A stretch of 64,000 bases of DNA from contig NZ_JAMXBH010000008.1 in NCBI RefSeq assembly GCF_023913735.1, forward strand, positions 124,001 through 188,000, in the 5' to 3' direction. This DNA is from Pseudarthrobacter raffinosi (GTDB lineage Bacteria; Actinomycetota; Actinomycetes; Actinomycetales; Micrococcaceae). A model generated the notes under the pieces. The model saw only the letters and a list, made by a program, of their open reading frames with translations, did no database searches and was not told where the DNA came from. Both the position numbers and the translations under genes were made by a program. This document shows, in pieces, positions 8,613-17,609 of the stretch. Every line of letters starts with the position of its first letter. The stretch's first letter is position 1.

Positions 8613-9656
8613 CTAGACGAGAGTGGAGGTGTCGATGACGAACCGGTAGCGGACGTCGGAGGCAAGGACGCGTTCGTAGGCATCGTTGATCTTGCTGGCC
8701 GGGATGACTTCGATTTCGGCACCGAGGTTGTGCTCGGCGCAGAAGTCGAGCATTTCCTGGGTTTCGCGGATCCCGCCGATCATGGAGCCGGCGAAGGAGC
8801 GGCGGCCCATGATGAGGGCGAACGCGTTGACCGGGAGCGGTTCAGCGGGAGCACCGACGTTAACCAGGGCGCCGTCGAGGGTGAGCAGCTGCAGGTAGGC
8901 ACTGATGTCGATCGATGCGCTCACGGTGTTGATGATCAGGTCGAAGCTGCCGGCGAGATCCTCAAAGGTGGTCTCGTCGCTGGTGGCGTAGTAGTGGTCC
9001 GCGCCCAGCTTCAGCCCGTCCTCCTGTTTTTTGAGCGACTGTGAAAGTACGCTGACTTCCGCGCCCATGGCGTGGGCGAGCTTAACGGCCATGTGGCCGA
9101 GGCCGCCCAGGCCGACGACGGCAACTCTCTTCCCGGGGCCGGCACCCCAGTGCCGCAGTGGGGAGTACGTGGTGACGCCCGCGCACAGCAGGGGAGCGGC
9201 GGCGTCGAGCGCGATGCCTTCGGGGATCCGCACGACAAAGTCTTCGGTCACGACGACGTGCGTTGAGTAGCCACCCTGCGTGATGGTGCCGTCGCGGTCC
9301 ACAGCGCCGTAGGTGCCGACGTTGCCATTCAGGCAGTACTGCTCTTCGCCCTTGAGGCAGTTGACGCATTCGCGGCAGGAGTTGACCATGCAGCCGACGC
9401 CGACCCGGTCGCCGATAGCGTGCTTGGTGACCGCCGTGCCGATCTCGGTGACGATGCCGGCGATCTCGTGGCCGGGGGCCAATGGGTAGGACTGGGGACC
9501 CCAGTCCCCGCGGACGGTGTGGATGTCAGAGTGGCAGATGCCGGCGAACTTGATGTCGATCAGGACATCAAGGGGGCCGACGTCGCGGCGTTCGATCTTC
9601 GTGGGAACGAGCGGCTCAGCGGCGGACGGTGCGGCGTAGGAACTAACGGTAAACAT
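8613..9656 (-). CDS. Zinc-dependent NAD(P) alcohol dehydrogenase, CAD/YahK type
   Basis: A 347-residue medium-chain dehydrogenase. The catalytic zinc motif is CHSDIHT with GHEIAG, the structural zinc uses the four-cysteine lobe around [16 protein letters not shown], and the Rossmann motif is [13 protein letters not shown]. These fit the cinnamyl-alcohol-dehydrogenase/YahK group, which reduces a broad range of aldehydes. The ATG at 9656 was chosen because AGGAG precedes it; an upstream frame extension lacks this. It is divergent from an MmyB-type regulator, which often controls such an oxidoreductase. Confidence 0.88.
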   Translation of the reverse strand: MFTVSSYAAPSAAEPLVPTKIERRDVGPLDVLIDIKFAGICHSDIHTVRGDWGPQSYPLAPGHEIAGIVTEIGTAVTKHAIGDRVGVGCMVNSCRECVNCLKGEEQYCLNGNVGTYGAVDRDGTITQGGYSTHVVVTEDFVVRIPEGIALDAAAPLLCAGVTTYSPLRHWGAGPGKRVAVVGLGGLGHMAVKLAHAMGAEVSVLSQSLKKQEDGLKLGADHYYATSDETTFEDLAGSFDLIINTVSASIDISAYLQLLTLDGALVNVGAPAEPLPVNAFALIMGRRSFAGSMIGGIRETQEMLDFCAEHNLGAEIEVIPASKINDAYERVLASDVRYRFVIDTSTLV

Positions 9657-9783
9657 TCTTCTCCTGTTTAGGGGGTGCCTTTGCATCAATATCACCCTAT
9701 TTCCATCGGCTGAAGAAGGCTGCGTTTATGGGGGTACAAGCTCTCCCCCCTTTAGCCTGGTGAACCGGGGCTATCGTGGATTC

Positions 9784-10680
9784 ATGGACAACCTGCCCGA
9801 CAACCGCGCCGACATCCGGGACTTCCTGGCCAGTCGCCGCGCCAAAATCCGCCCGGAGCAGGTGGGGCTTCCCGCGGGCAGCCGTCGCCGCGTTCCCGGA
9901 CTGCGCCGCGAAGAGGTTGCGGTCCTCGCCGGGGTGAGCACCGAGTGGTACGCGCGGCTGGAGAAGGGCAACATCAGCGGCGTGTCTGACGAAGTCCTCA
10001 AGGCTGTGGCCGGGGCACTGCACCTGAACGATGACGAATGCCGGTACCTTTTCGAGCTGGCACGGGCCGCCCGGCCCGTGCGCCGGACGCCATCCCGCCG
10101 CAAGGAAGCGGGGCTGGCGGTCACTGTCCATTGGCTGCTTGACTCCATCACCATGTCGGCCGCGTTCGTCCGCAACGGCCGCCTCGATATCGTGGCCTCT
10201 AATGCGCTGGGGCGTTCACTCCACGCGCCCATGTTTGCCAGCGACACCACCACTGCCAACGGCCAAGCAAACTTCGCACGCTTTCACTTCCTCGACCCGG
10301 CCGCACGGGAGTTCTTCGTCGACTGGGACGCCGGCGCCGCGGCCACCGCCGCCCTGCTGCGTGCCGAAGCCGGCCGTGAGCCCAACGACCGCTCTCTGCG
10401 CGAACTCGTAGGCGAACTATCCACCTTGAGCCCCGAGTTCCGCACGCTGTGGGCATCGCATGACATCCGTTTCCGACACGAGGGAACCAAGCGGCTGCGA
10501 CACCCCGTGGTAGGCGACCTGGAGCTGACCTACCAGTCCCTGACGACCACCTCCCCGGGTGCCGTCAACGACGTCAGCTTCTACACCGCTGAACCCGGGA
10601 CGACCCACGAAGAGCGCATCAAACTCCTTACGAGCTGGGCGGCCACGGCGGTTTCGGAAGCAGCAAAACCGAACAATTGA
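9784..10680 (+). CDS. MmyB-type helix-turn-helix transcriptional regulator
   Basis: A protein of 298 residues from ATG 9784 (an in-frame start at 9760 also exists). Residues about 5-75 form a Cro/C1-type helix-turn-helix with the family hallmark RRVPGLRREEVAVLAGVS and WYARLEKG. The rest is an MmyB-like ligand-binding (PAS-like) domain ending in LLTSWAATA. Family members typically sit next to short-chain or medium-chain oxidoreductases and repress them; here the neighbour is the divergent alcohol dehydrogenase, with 127 bases between the starts. Confidence 0.88.
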   Translation: MDNLPDNRADIRDFLASRRAKIRPEQVGLPAGSRRRVPGLRREEVAVLAGVSTEWYARLEKGNISGVSDEVLKAVAGALHLNDDECRYLFELARAARPVRRTPSRRKEAGLAVTVHWLLDSITMSAAFVRNGRLDIVASNALGRSLHAPMFASDTTTANGQANFARFHFLDPAAREFFVDWDAGAAATAALLRAEAGREPNDRSLRELVGELSTLSPEFRTLWASHDIRFRHEGTKRLRHPVVGDLELTYQSLTTTSPGAVNDVSFYTAEPGTTHEERIKLLTSWAATAVSEAAKPNN

Positions 10681-10716
10681 CGCGCACGCGTGACGAGCTT
10701 TGACTGAAAGGACACC

Positions 10717-11286
10717 ATGGAACTCGCCGATCTCCTTGAGGCGCTGAATGCCGGACACACCATCACCGGGGACTCGCCGTTGCATGAGGTCATGCACCGG
10801 GTCAGCCAGGATGCCCTGCGCATCACTGGCGAACTCAATGGCGGATATCAGGAACCGGAGCGGGTCCGGGAGCTGTTAGCTCAGCTGACCGGCAAGCCGG
10901 TTGACGAGTCCGTGACGGTCTTCCCGCCCTTCTACTCCGACTTCGGGAAAAACATCTCCCTCGGGGAACGGATTTTTATCAATTCCGGCTGCAAATTTCA
11001 GGACCAGGGCGGCGTGGTCATCGGGGACGACTGCCTGATCGGGCACAACGTGGTGATTGTCACGCTCAACCATGACCTCATGCCGAGCCGTCGCGCGGAC
11101 ATGCACCCTGCCCCCGTGGTTATTGGCCGCAATGTGTGGATCGGGGCGAACGCCACCATTCTGCCGGGTGTGACGATTGGCGATGATGCCGTGGTGGCGG
11201 CTGCGTCTGTGGTCACGAAGGACGTACCGGAAAGTGCCATTGTTGTCGGGCCGCCTGCACGGGTATTGCGCTCGCTCGCCACCTGA
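10717..11286 (+). CDS. Sugar O-acetyltransferase, left-handed beta-helix (maltose/galactoside acetyltransferase-like)
   Basis: A 189-residue hexapeptide-repeat acyltransferase. The N-terminal helical part carries FPPFYSDFGKNI, the middle has repeating IGxN/IGDD turns (VVIGDDCLIGHNVVIV, VVIGRNVWIGANATILPG), and TLNHD supplies the catalytic histidine. The end, VPESAIVVGPPARVL, is typical of the Maa/LacA group, although that group commonly has a longer N-terminal segment. It follows the MmyB regulator by 36 bases and ends before the nucleoside operon. The real acceptor sugar or alcohol is unknown. Confidence 0.85.
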   Translation: MELADLLEALNAGHTITGDSPLHEVMHRVSQDALRITGELNGGYQEPERVRELLAQLTGKPVDESVTVFPPFYSDFGKNISLGERIFINSGCKFQDQGGVVIGDDCLIGHNVVIVTLNHDLMPSRRADMHPAPVVIGRNVWIGANATILPGVTIGDDAVVAAASVVTKDVPESAIVVGPPARVLRSLAT

Positions 11287-11319
11287 ACCCACCGGAGTCG
11301 GAAGCACCACACCCAAACA

Positions 11320-11354
11320 TCAAGCGCTTGACGTGCGCAACGTTAAGCGCTTGA
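11320..11354. promoter_or_regulatory. Two LacI-type operators before the nucleoside operon
   Basis: TCAAGCGCTTGA (11320-11331, perfect palindrome) and TTAAGCGCTTGA (11343-11354) share a CG-centred LacI-family core with 23 bases centre to centre, each followed by CGTG. They lie about 85-120 bases before the start of the nucleoside hydrolase gene. The spacing places them on the same helix face, suited to repression of the operon promoter by a LacI-family dimer or tetramer. Confidence 0.7.
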
Positions 11355-11437
11355 CGTGACGGCCGCGCGGATGCCATGATCACACTGAATACTTTCGGCC
11401 ACTGCTCCGGCAGGCCCCAATGACGTGGAGATTTAAC

Positions 11438-12466
11438 GTGGAATCCAAACCGATGAAACCCGGCCCCAAGAAAATCATTCTTGACTGCGACCCCGGGCAT
11501 GACGACGCCGTGGCCATCCTGCTCGCACACGGCAACCCTGACATTGAACTGCTGGCCGTCACCACCGTGGTGGGCAACCAGACGCTCGAAAAGGTCACCA
11601 AGAACGCGCTCGCCGTCGGGACCATCGCCGGCATCACCGGTGTGCCGTTTGCCGCCGGCTGCGGCCGGCCCCTGGTCCGCACCATCGAAACCGCGCCGTC
11701 CATCCACGGCGAGACGGGCATGGACGGCCCCGCACAGCCCGAGTCCACCATCGAACTGGACCCGCGCCACGCCGTCGACCTCATCATTGACACTGTGATG
11801 GCCCACGAACCGGGCACGGTCACTTTGGTCCCGACCGGCGGCCTCACCAACATCGCGCTGGCAGCCCGCAAGGAACCGCGCATTGTAGAACGCGTCAAGG
11901 AAGTTGTCCTGATGGGCGGCGGCTACCACGTGGGCAACTGGAGCGCCGTGGCCGAATTCAACATCATCATCGACCCCGAAGCCGCCCACATCGTGTTCAA
12001 CGAAAAATGGCCCGTGGTGATGGTGGGCCTGGACCTCACCCACCAGGCCCTGGCCACTCCGGACGTGGTGGAGAAGATCGCAGCTGTGGGTACCGCACCC
12101 GCCAAGTTCGTGATGGAACTGATGGAGTTCTTCACCCAGACCTACAAGGACGCCCAGGGCTTTGACTTCCCGCCCGTCCATGATCCGTGCGCCGTGGCCT
12201 ATGTGATCGATCCCAGCATCGTCACCACCCGCAAGGTTCCGGTGGACATCGAACTGCAGGGCACACTGACGCTCGGCATGACCGTGGCCGACTTCCGCGC
12301 CCCCGCACCGGATGACTGCACCACCTCCGTGGCCGTTGACCTGGACCACGCCCGTTTCTGGGACCTCGTAACGGATGCCCTGGTTCGGATTGGGGAGCCC
12401 GACGACGGCGCTCCCGCCGCCGCTGCTGAACCCGCCGTCCTCGCAGCAGCCACGGGAGGCAAGTAG
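11438..12466 (+). CDS. Nucleoside hydrolase (inosine-uridine type)
   Basis: A 342-residue member of the IunH family. The N-terminal DCDPGHDDAVAILLA is the calcium-binding aspartate cluster; NPDIELLAVTTVVGN and HDPCAVAYVID complete the family pattern. It splits ribonucleosides into base and ribose. GTG at 11438 is preferred because GGAG sits seven bases upstream; an ATG at 11420 is in frame. It is the first gene of an operon with an MFS transporter (abutting) and a ribokinase, giving uptake, cleavage and ribose phosphorylation in one unit. Confidence 0.9.
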   Translation: MESKPMKPGPKKIILDCDPGHDDAVAILLAHGNPDIELLAVTTVVGNQTLEKVTKNALAVGTIAGITGVPFAAGCGRPLVRTIETAPSIHGETGMDGPAQPESTIELDPRHAVDLIIDTVMAHEPGTVTLVPTGGLTNIALAARKEPRIVERVKEVVLMGGGYHVGNWSAVAEFNIIIDPEAAHIVFNEKWPVVMVGLDLTHQALATPDVVEKIAAVGTAPAKFVMELMEFFTQTYKDAQGFDFPPVHDPCAVAYVIDPSIVTTRKVPVDIELQGTLTLGMTVADFRAPAPDDCTTSVAVDLDHARFWDLVTDALVRIGEPDDGAPAAAAEPAVLAAATGGK

Positions 12467-13894
12467 ATGACCGCCACCCTCACTGAGGCAAAGACCAGCC
12501 GGGGCAACGTCACCGCCCTGATGGTCGCCCTGCTGGCCGCGTGCGTCGCGTTCCAGCTCAACGCCTCCATGCTCAGTCCCGCCTTGGTCACCATGGGCAA
12601 GGAACTGAACACCGATCAGGCCGTCATCGGCCTCTCCCAGACCTGGTTCTTCACCGCCGCCGCCCTGTTCTCCCTCTTCCTGCCCCGCCTGAGCGACATC
12701 ATCGGCCGGAAAAAAATCCTGATCGGCATGATGCTCCTGATGGCCGTTGGTTCGGTCATCGCGGCCATGGCCCCCGACGTGACCTGGCTCTTTGTGGGCC
12801 GCATCATCCAGGGCGTCAGCGGCCCCACCGTGCCGTTGTGCCTGATCATGCTGCGCTCCGCCGTCAGCAACCCGCGCAAATACGGGACGCTCATGGGCCT
12901 CATCACCGCGGTCAACGGCGGCGTAGCCGGCGTCGACTCCTTTGTGGGCGGCTACTTCGCCGAGCACTTCGGGTTCCGCAGCATCTTCTGGCTCATGGTG
13001 GTCCTGGCCCTCGTCGCCACCGCCCTGATCGCCTTCCTCGCCGGCGAGAGCAAGCCGGCCGCCGGCACCTCCATGGACTGGCTGGGAGTGTTCTTCATCG
13101 TCGTCGCCGTGGGTGCGCTGCTCACCGCCCTGAACGAGGGCTCCAAGCTGGTGGGCGCCTTCGCACCCGGCACGCTCATGCTGGCCATTGGACTGGTGGT
13201 GGTCGCCGCCGTCGCGTTCTACGCGTTCTGGACCGTGGAAAAGCGCGCCAAACAGCCCATGGTGGAAACCGTCCACCTGCGCCAGCGCTCCACCTGGGCG
13301 CCGCTGCTGACCACCACGCTGACCATGACCGGCATCTTCGCCGTCATCAACGGGATCGTGCCGGCGTATGTGCAGGCCGCGGACCCGGGATTCGGCATCG
13401 GCCCGACCGAAATGTCGCTCATCATCCTCACCCCGTACGCCCTGCTCGGCTGGCTGGTGGGTCCCCTCAGCGGCAGGCTCGCGCCCATCCTCGGCTACAC
13501 CAAGGTCCTGCGTCTCGGCATGCTGGGCAGCATCGCCGCCCTGGCCATCATCGCGTTCTTCGGCCTCAGCAGCCTGCCCATGATGATCGCCGGAACCGTC
13601 TTGCTGGGCATCATGTACGCCGGTACGGTCAACATCATGCTGAACGGACTCGGAGTTGTCCTCTCACCCGCCGGAAACCCGGGGTTCCTTCCCGGCATGA
13701 ACGCGGGCGCCTTCAACCTTGGCGCCGGCCTGAGCTTCCTGGTGCTGCCGGCAGTGCTGGTGGCCACCTCGGCCCTCGGCGACGCCCAGGCGTCCTACCT
13801 CTCCGTGGTGGTGACGGGCCTGGTCATCACGGTGGCCGCGTTCGCCGCGTCGCTCCTCATCCCCAAGCCCGTCGAGGCTGAGGTGACCGAATGA
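12467..13894 (+). CDS. MFS transporter (DHA2-like), probable nucleoside importer
   Basis: A 475-residue major facilitator protein with about 14 hydrophobic segments. DIIGRKKIL (loop 2-3) and RIIQGVSGP fit the DHA2 branch, usually drug/proton exporters. Its ATG directly follows the stop of the nucleoside hydrolase, and its last four bases overlap the ribokinase start, so the three genes are tightly coupled. Context therefore argues for nucleoside or ribose transport instead of drug export; the substrate is inferred only from this. Confidence 0.82.
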   Translation: MTATLTEAKTSRGNVTALMVALLAACVAFQLNASMLSPALVTMGKELNTDQAVIGLSQTWFFTAAALFSLFLPRLSDIIGRKKILIGMMLLMAVGSVIAAMAPDVTWLFVGRIIQGVSGPTVPLCLIMLRSAVSNPRKYGTLMGLITAVNGGVAGVDSFVGGYFAEHFGFRSIFWLMVVLALVATALIAFLAGESKPAAGTSMDWLGVFFIVVAVGALLTALNEGSKLVGAFAPGTLMLAIGLVVVAAVAFYAFWTVEKRAKQPMVETVHLRQRSTWAPLLTTTLTMTGIFAVINGIVPAYVQAADPGFGIGPTEMSLIILTPYALLGWLVGPLSGRLAPILGYTKVLRLGMLGSIAALAIIAFFGLSSLPMMIAGTVLLGIMYAGTVNIMLNGLGVVLSPAGNPGFLPGMNAGAFNLGAGLSFLVLPAVLVATSALGDAQASYLSVVVTGLVITVAAFAASLLIPKPVEAEVTE

Positions 13895-14868
13895 GTTCCG
13901 CAGCAGCCGGCACCCAAGGCAGGATCGTCGTCGTCGGATCCCTGAACGCTGACCTGACCATCTACTGCGAGCGGCTGCCGCTGCCCGGTGAGACGGTGCA
14001 TGGCAGCGGTTTCGCCGTGAACCCCGGTGGCAAGAGCGCCAACCAGGCCGTCGCCGCCAGCCTGCTGGGCGGGGCCGTCAGTTTGGTGGGTGCCGTCGGT
14101 GCGGACGCCAACGGCGACATTCTCCTGTCCTCCGCTGCCGGCGCCGGGGTGGACATCTCCGGCGTGCGGACCTCAGCAACCGAGGCCACCGGCGTCGCCG
14201 TCATCGCCGTGGATTCCAACGGCGAGAACAGCATCATCATCTCGGCCGGCGCCAACGGCACCCTCTCGCCGGCGGACGTCGCCGTCGAGGCTGAAGCGTT
14301 CGACGGCGCCGCGGTGGTCTGCCTCTGCCTGGAGGTCAGACTTGACACGGTTGAGGCCGCCGCAAGGGCAGGGCACGACGCCGGCGCCACAGTTCTGCTG
14401 AACCTCTCGCCTTACGCGGAGATCCCGCAGCATCTGGCGGACCTGACCGATGTCCTGCTGGTCAACGCGCATGAGGCGTCGCTGTTCCTCGGCTCCGCCG
14501 CCATTCCCGGCAGTGATGCGGATGTCCGCGATTGGGAAGCGGTCAGGCTGCACTTCGCCGAGCGGGGCCTCCAACGCGTCCTGGTCACGCTGGGGGCCCA
14601 CGGCTCGGTGGTGCTGGATTCGCTGGCGCCTTCGGGGCAGCAGCTGGTCCGGGTGGCACCCATCAAGGTCAAGGCGGTGGACACGACCGGCGCGGGCGAC
14701 GCCTTCACGGGGGCGGTAGCCGCCCGCCTGGCAGCCGGTGCGCCGCTGGCTGACGCCGCCGCCTTCGCCTCGATTGCCGCCGCGCTGGCCACCGCCCGCA
14801 AGGGAACGCAGGCAGCCTATCCGCAGGTGGCGGACGTGGAGCGCCTCCTCGCCTCGGGAACCGTCTGA
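13891..14868 (+). CDS. rbsK: Ribokinase, PfkB family
   Basis: A 325-residue sugar kinase. The N-terminal GSLNADLTIYCERLPLPGET and NPGGKSANQAVAAS form the ribose-binding region, and DTTGAGDAFTGAVAARLA holds the catalytic aspartate and anion hole. It would convert ribose released by the nucleoside hydrolase to ribose 5-phosphate for the pentose phosphate pool. It overlaps the transporter stop by ATGA. A strong hairpin terminator lies 22 bases after the stop. Confidence 0.92.
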   Translation: MSSAAAGTQGRIVVVGSLNADLTIYCERLPLPGETVHGSGFAVNPGGKSANQAVAASLLGGAVSLVGAVGADANGDILLSSAAGAGVDISGVRTSATEATGVAVIAVDSNGENSIIISAGANGTLSPADVAVEAEAFDGAAVVCLCLEVRLDTVEAAARAGHDAGATVLLNLSPYAEIPQHLADLTDVLLVNAHEASLFLGSAAIPGSDADVRDWEAVRLHFAERGLQRVLVTLGAHGSVVLDSLAPSGQQLVRVAPIKVKAVDTTGAGDAFTGAVAARLAAGAPLADAAAFASIAAALATARKGTQAAYPQVADVERLLASGTV

Positions 14869-14889
14869 CGGTCTGAGGGCAGTACAAAA

Positions 14890-14933
14890 GAAGCGCCCGA
14901 CGGCGGCAGTCTCCTGCCGCCGTCGGGCGCTTC
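14890..14933. terminator. Bidirectional hairpin terminator
   Basis: A perfect 20-bp stem with a TCTC loop, left arm starting GAAGCGCCCG and right arm ending CGGGCGCTTC, followed by TTCCTTGTGT. It separates rbsK (+) from the convergent deacetylase gene (-) and can serve both. Confidence 0.9.
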
Positions 14934-14960
14934 CTTGTGTGCCTCTTACCGCAGTCGGGG

Positions 14961-15920
14961 TTACCGGCTGTGGCTACCGGCCGGTGTCTGCTGCCGGACC
15001 GCGGCCGGCGTGAACCGGGCCCCCGTTTCCGGGAAGGAGGGGACCTCGATCCGGGCGTGGGTGTGGACCTCCTCGACGGTCCTGCGGGTGTGTTCGGCGA
15101 TGGCCTCCATGGTGGTGACCCACATTCCGTCCATTGATTTCACCCGTTCAATCAGCTTCTCCAGGGCCACGGCCTTGGACGGCCGGCCCGAGATGAACGG
15201 GTGGTTGGTCAGGACAAAACAGCTGCCCTGGGCATGGTGTGCCTCAGCCTCCAGGGTCCACATTTCCAAGACCTTGGCCGGGCTTTCGATGACACCGCTG
15301 CCAGTGACTCCGGGGTAGAACGCGTACTGCTCCCAGTCATCCAGGGTCCAGTCGACCGGGATCTCCACGATGTCCCGGCTGTCGCCGGGGGCGACGCCGA
15401 AACGGTACGGTGCGTCGCCGTCGAGCAGGCTCGAATCGTAGAGGAAACCTCGGTCCGCCAGGAGCGCAGGGGAGTGCCAGTTCAGTTCCCACCACGGCGC
15501 GCGGTACCCCACCGGTTCCACACCGACCCTTGCGAGGGCCTCCAGCCCGCGGTCGATGTACCGGGCCTCGGTCTCGGCGTCGATGCCCTGCATGGGCTCG
15601 TGCAGGTACCCGTGGTGGGCCACCTCGTGCCCGGCGTCCACGATGCGCCGGACCGTGTCCGGGTAGCAGTCTGCCGTGAAGCCGGGAACGAAGAAGGTGG
15701 CCCGGATGTCCTGTCGCTGGAGGATCTGAAGCAGCCGCGGGACCGCCACCTTGGGCCCGTACGACTGGTGGGTCATCAGGGACATCCGGCGCGTGCTCTT
15801 CGGATCGTGGGCGATGGTGCAGGACTCGGCGTCGACGTCGAACGTGAATGAGGCTGCTGCCCGCTTGCCCTCAGGCCATGTGATGGGGTGGGCGGAATCC
15901 GCGAATGCTTCAAAGGTCAT
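14961..15920 (-). CDS. Polysaccharide deacetylase-fold hydrolase (PuuE/HpPgdA-like)
   Basis: A 319-residue cytoplasmic protein without a signal peptide. It has the NodB-homology pattern: FTFDVDAES, DIRATFFVPGF, HEVAHHGYLHE and PVGYRAPWWELN. The absence of a signal and the YRAPWWE motif point to the intracellular branch that includes cofactor-free allantoinase PuuE and the Helicobacter peptidoglycan deacetylase-like protein. Its neighbours are an NCS1 nucleobase/allantoin permease and a PucR regulator, which favours a ureide or cyclic-amide substrate such as allantoin. The exact substrate is not certain. Confidence 0.75.
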   Translation of the reverse strand: MTFEAFADSAHPITWPEGKRAAASFTFDVDAESCTIAHDPKSTRRMSLMTHQSYGPKVAVPRLLQILQRQDIRATFFVPGFTADCYPDTVRRIVDAGHEVAHHGYLHEPMQGIDAETEARYIDRGLEALARVGVEPVGYRAPWWELNWHSPALLADRGFLYDSSLLDGDAPYRFGVAPGDSRDIVEIPVDWTLDDWEQYAFYPGVTGSGVIESPAKVLEMWTLEAEAHHAQGSCFVLTNHPFISGRPSKAVALEKLIERVKSMDGMWVTTMEAIAEHTRRTVEEVHTHARIEVPSFPETGARFTPAAVRQQTPAGSHSR

Positions 15921-15972
15921 GGTGTGGTTCCTAGAGGTTCAGTGTCCGTCAGTAATTCAGGTTTGAGGAGTG

Positions 15973-17502
15973 TCAGCGTCCGGCGGGCGCGCTGGGCCGG
16001 GCGGCGAATCCCAGGTCTGCGGTGGCCTGCGCAACGGTGGCGGCCGGCAGGGCGGAATCCAAGTGCCTGCGGTGGAACTTCGGGCCAAGGATGGCATAGC
16101 TTCCGGCGCTTGCAAGGCCGCCTGCGAGCCACGAGAGGTCCCAGCCGCCCAGAGCCACAGCTATGGGGCCCTGCATGGCGGGAACCAGTCCGTACATAAA
16201 CAGCCACGTGGCGAAGATGCCGACCAGGAGGGAGGCGACGCCGGCCCAGTTGACGTCGGGGAGGCGCTTGGTGCCTACGGCGTCGAAAAGCCTTTCCGGG
16301 TTGCCCGGCCACCGCTTCTCGAGCCAGAAGTAGTGGACCAGCATGACTCCGCCCCACGCGGCAACCCACGCCACGAGCCCGATGAGCCAGGCGTCGAGGA
16401 CTGTTGCGAAGTCTTCCTGGAAGATGAAGAACACGACGGCGGCGAGGGAGAAGACGCCGACGAACAGGTTGAGTTTGCGGCGGCTGATGGTGATGTCCAG
16501 CGACTGCGTGGCGACCGAAAAGGTGTAGATGTTGAGGATGTTGGTGGCGATGGGGCCGTGCAGCACCATCAGCAGCACCGGCAGCGCGAGGACGCCGAAG
16601 TTCTGGACGATGAGCTTCCCAGGGTCGATTTCGCCGCTGTTGGTGGCCAGGCTTGCGCCGAGGATGCCGAGCCAGACAACCGGGATGAACTGGCCAAGGA
16701 CCGACGCCAGGTAGACCTTTTTCTTGGGAACTTGGGTACTCACGAACCGGGAGTAGTCGGCGGCGTAGGTGAACCAGGTGATGCCCCAGCCGATGCCGAT
16801 GGCGGTCATCACGGCGCTCATGGCCGCGATCCGTTCGGAGCCTTCCAGGATGTTGCCGGCGGGGCCGGCGTACGTCCAGTTGATCTTCATGCCGAACCAG
16901 GCCACGGCGGACATGACGGCCAGGATGAGGATGGTGGGCGGCACGGTCCACTTTTCGAAGGCTGCGATGGCTTTGTAGCCGAACCAGGCGATGGCTACCT
17001 GCGCGGCCATGATGGCGGTGGCGACGCCGATCTTCCAGCCATAGTTGTGTGCTGTGGGATCCACCCATCCGAGCGTGCCGAAGAGTGCCATGACCAGGTC
17101 CAGGATGATCCACGTGTTAACCGCGCACCAGCCGATCACCAGGACCGCCTGGATGGCTGCCGGCAGGTAGTTGCCGCGGCGGCCGAAGGCTGCGCGGGCC
17201 AGGACCATGCCGGTGGCGCCGGTCTTCTGGCCGAGGAGGACGAAGCAGCCGAACAACAGCATTCCGATCAGGTTCCCCAAAACCAGAACGGTGACCGTGT
17301 CCGCGAAGCCGAGGCCGAGATGGATGCCGAGGGCACCCAGTACCCAGTTGATCGGTGCAAGGTTTGCGCCGGCCCAGATCCAGAACTGACCCGAAACTTT
17401 CTGAGTTCGCTGGGACTCGGGAATCGGCTGAAGCCAGGCTTCGCAGTCCTCGGCCGGCGTCATTGCCGGCCCTGGCTGCGTTGTGGAGAGGTTGTCTTGC
17501 AT
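15973..17502 (-). CDS. NCS1-family nucleobase/allantoin/hydantoin permease
   Basis: A 509-residue transporter with about 12 membrane segments and the NCS1 hallmarks: FWIWAGANLAPINWVLGA (TM1), NLIGMLLFG, AFGRRGNYLPA and WCAVNTWII. It should import a nucleobase, allantoin, hydantoin or similar compound with protons or sodium. The deacetylase-fold gene begins 52 bases after its stop, so the two are probably cotranscribed from the divergent promoter shared with the PucR gene. Confidence 0.88.
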   Translation of the reverse strand: MQDNLSTTQPGPAMTPAEDCEAWLQPIPESQRTQKVSGQFWIWAGANLAPINWVLGALGIHLGLGFADTVTVLVLGNLIGMLLFGCFVLLGQKTGATGMVLARAAFGRRGNYLPAAIQAVLVIGWCAVNTWIILDLVMALFGTLGWVDPTAHNYGWKIGVATAIMAAQVAIAWFGYKAIAAFEKWTVPPTILILAVMSAVAWFGMKINWTYAGPAGNILEGSERIAAMSAVMTAIGIGWGITWFTYAADYSRFVSTQVPKKKVYLASVLGQFIPVVWLGILGASLATNSGEIDPGKLIVQNFGVLALPVLLMVLHGPIATNILNIYTFSVATQSLDITISRRKLNLFVGVFSLAAVVFFIFQEDFATVLDAWLIGLVAWVAAWGGVMLVHYFWLEKRWPGNPERLFDAVGTKRLPDVNWAGVASLLVGIFATWLFMYGLVPAMQGPIAVALGGWDLSWLAGGLASAGSYAILGPKFHRRHLDSALPAATVAQATADLGFAARPSAPAGR

Positions 17503-17540
17503 GGGGGAGCCTCCATGAGTAAAAGGGATAAGCCCAGATT

Positions 17541-17575
17541 ATGTGGCCCAGGCCACATGCACCACATACAATGTG
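17541..17575. promoter_or_regulatory. Candidate PucR operators in the divergent promoter region
   Basis: ATGTGGCC-CA-GGCCACAT (17541-17558) is an inverted repeat with eight-base arms. Directly after it CACAT-ACA-ATGTG (17563-17575) repeats the same CACAT/ATGTG half-sites. They sit between the permease start (17502) and the PucR start (17610), so binding here could control both directions. Confidence 0.55.
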
Positions 17576-17609
17576 TCTGCCAGTTCAAGAGAAAACGCGA
17601 CGGAGTGTC

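Noticed and set aside
11213..13276. Long open frame antisense to the nucleoside hydrolase and transporter genes
   Set aside because: It is His/Gly/Asp-rich nonsense produced by high-GC codon bias opposite two clearly recognisable genes.
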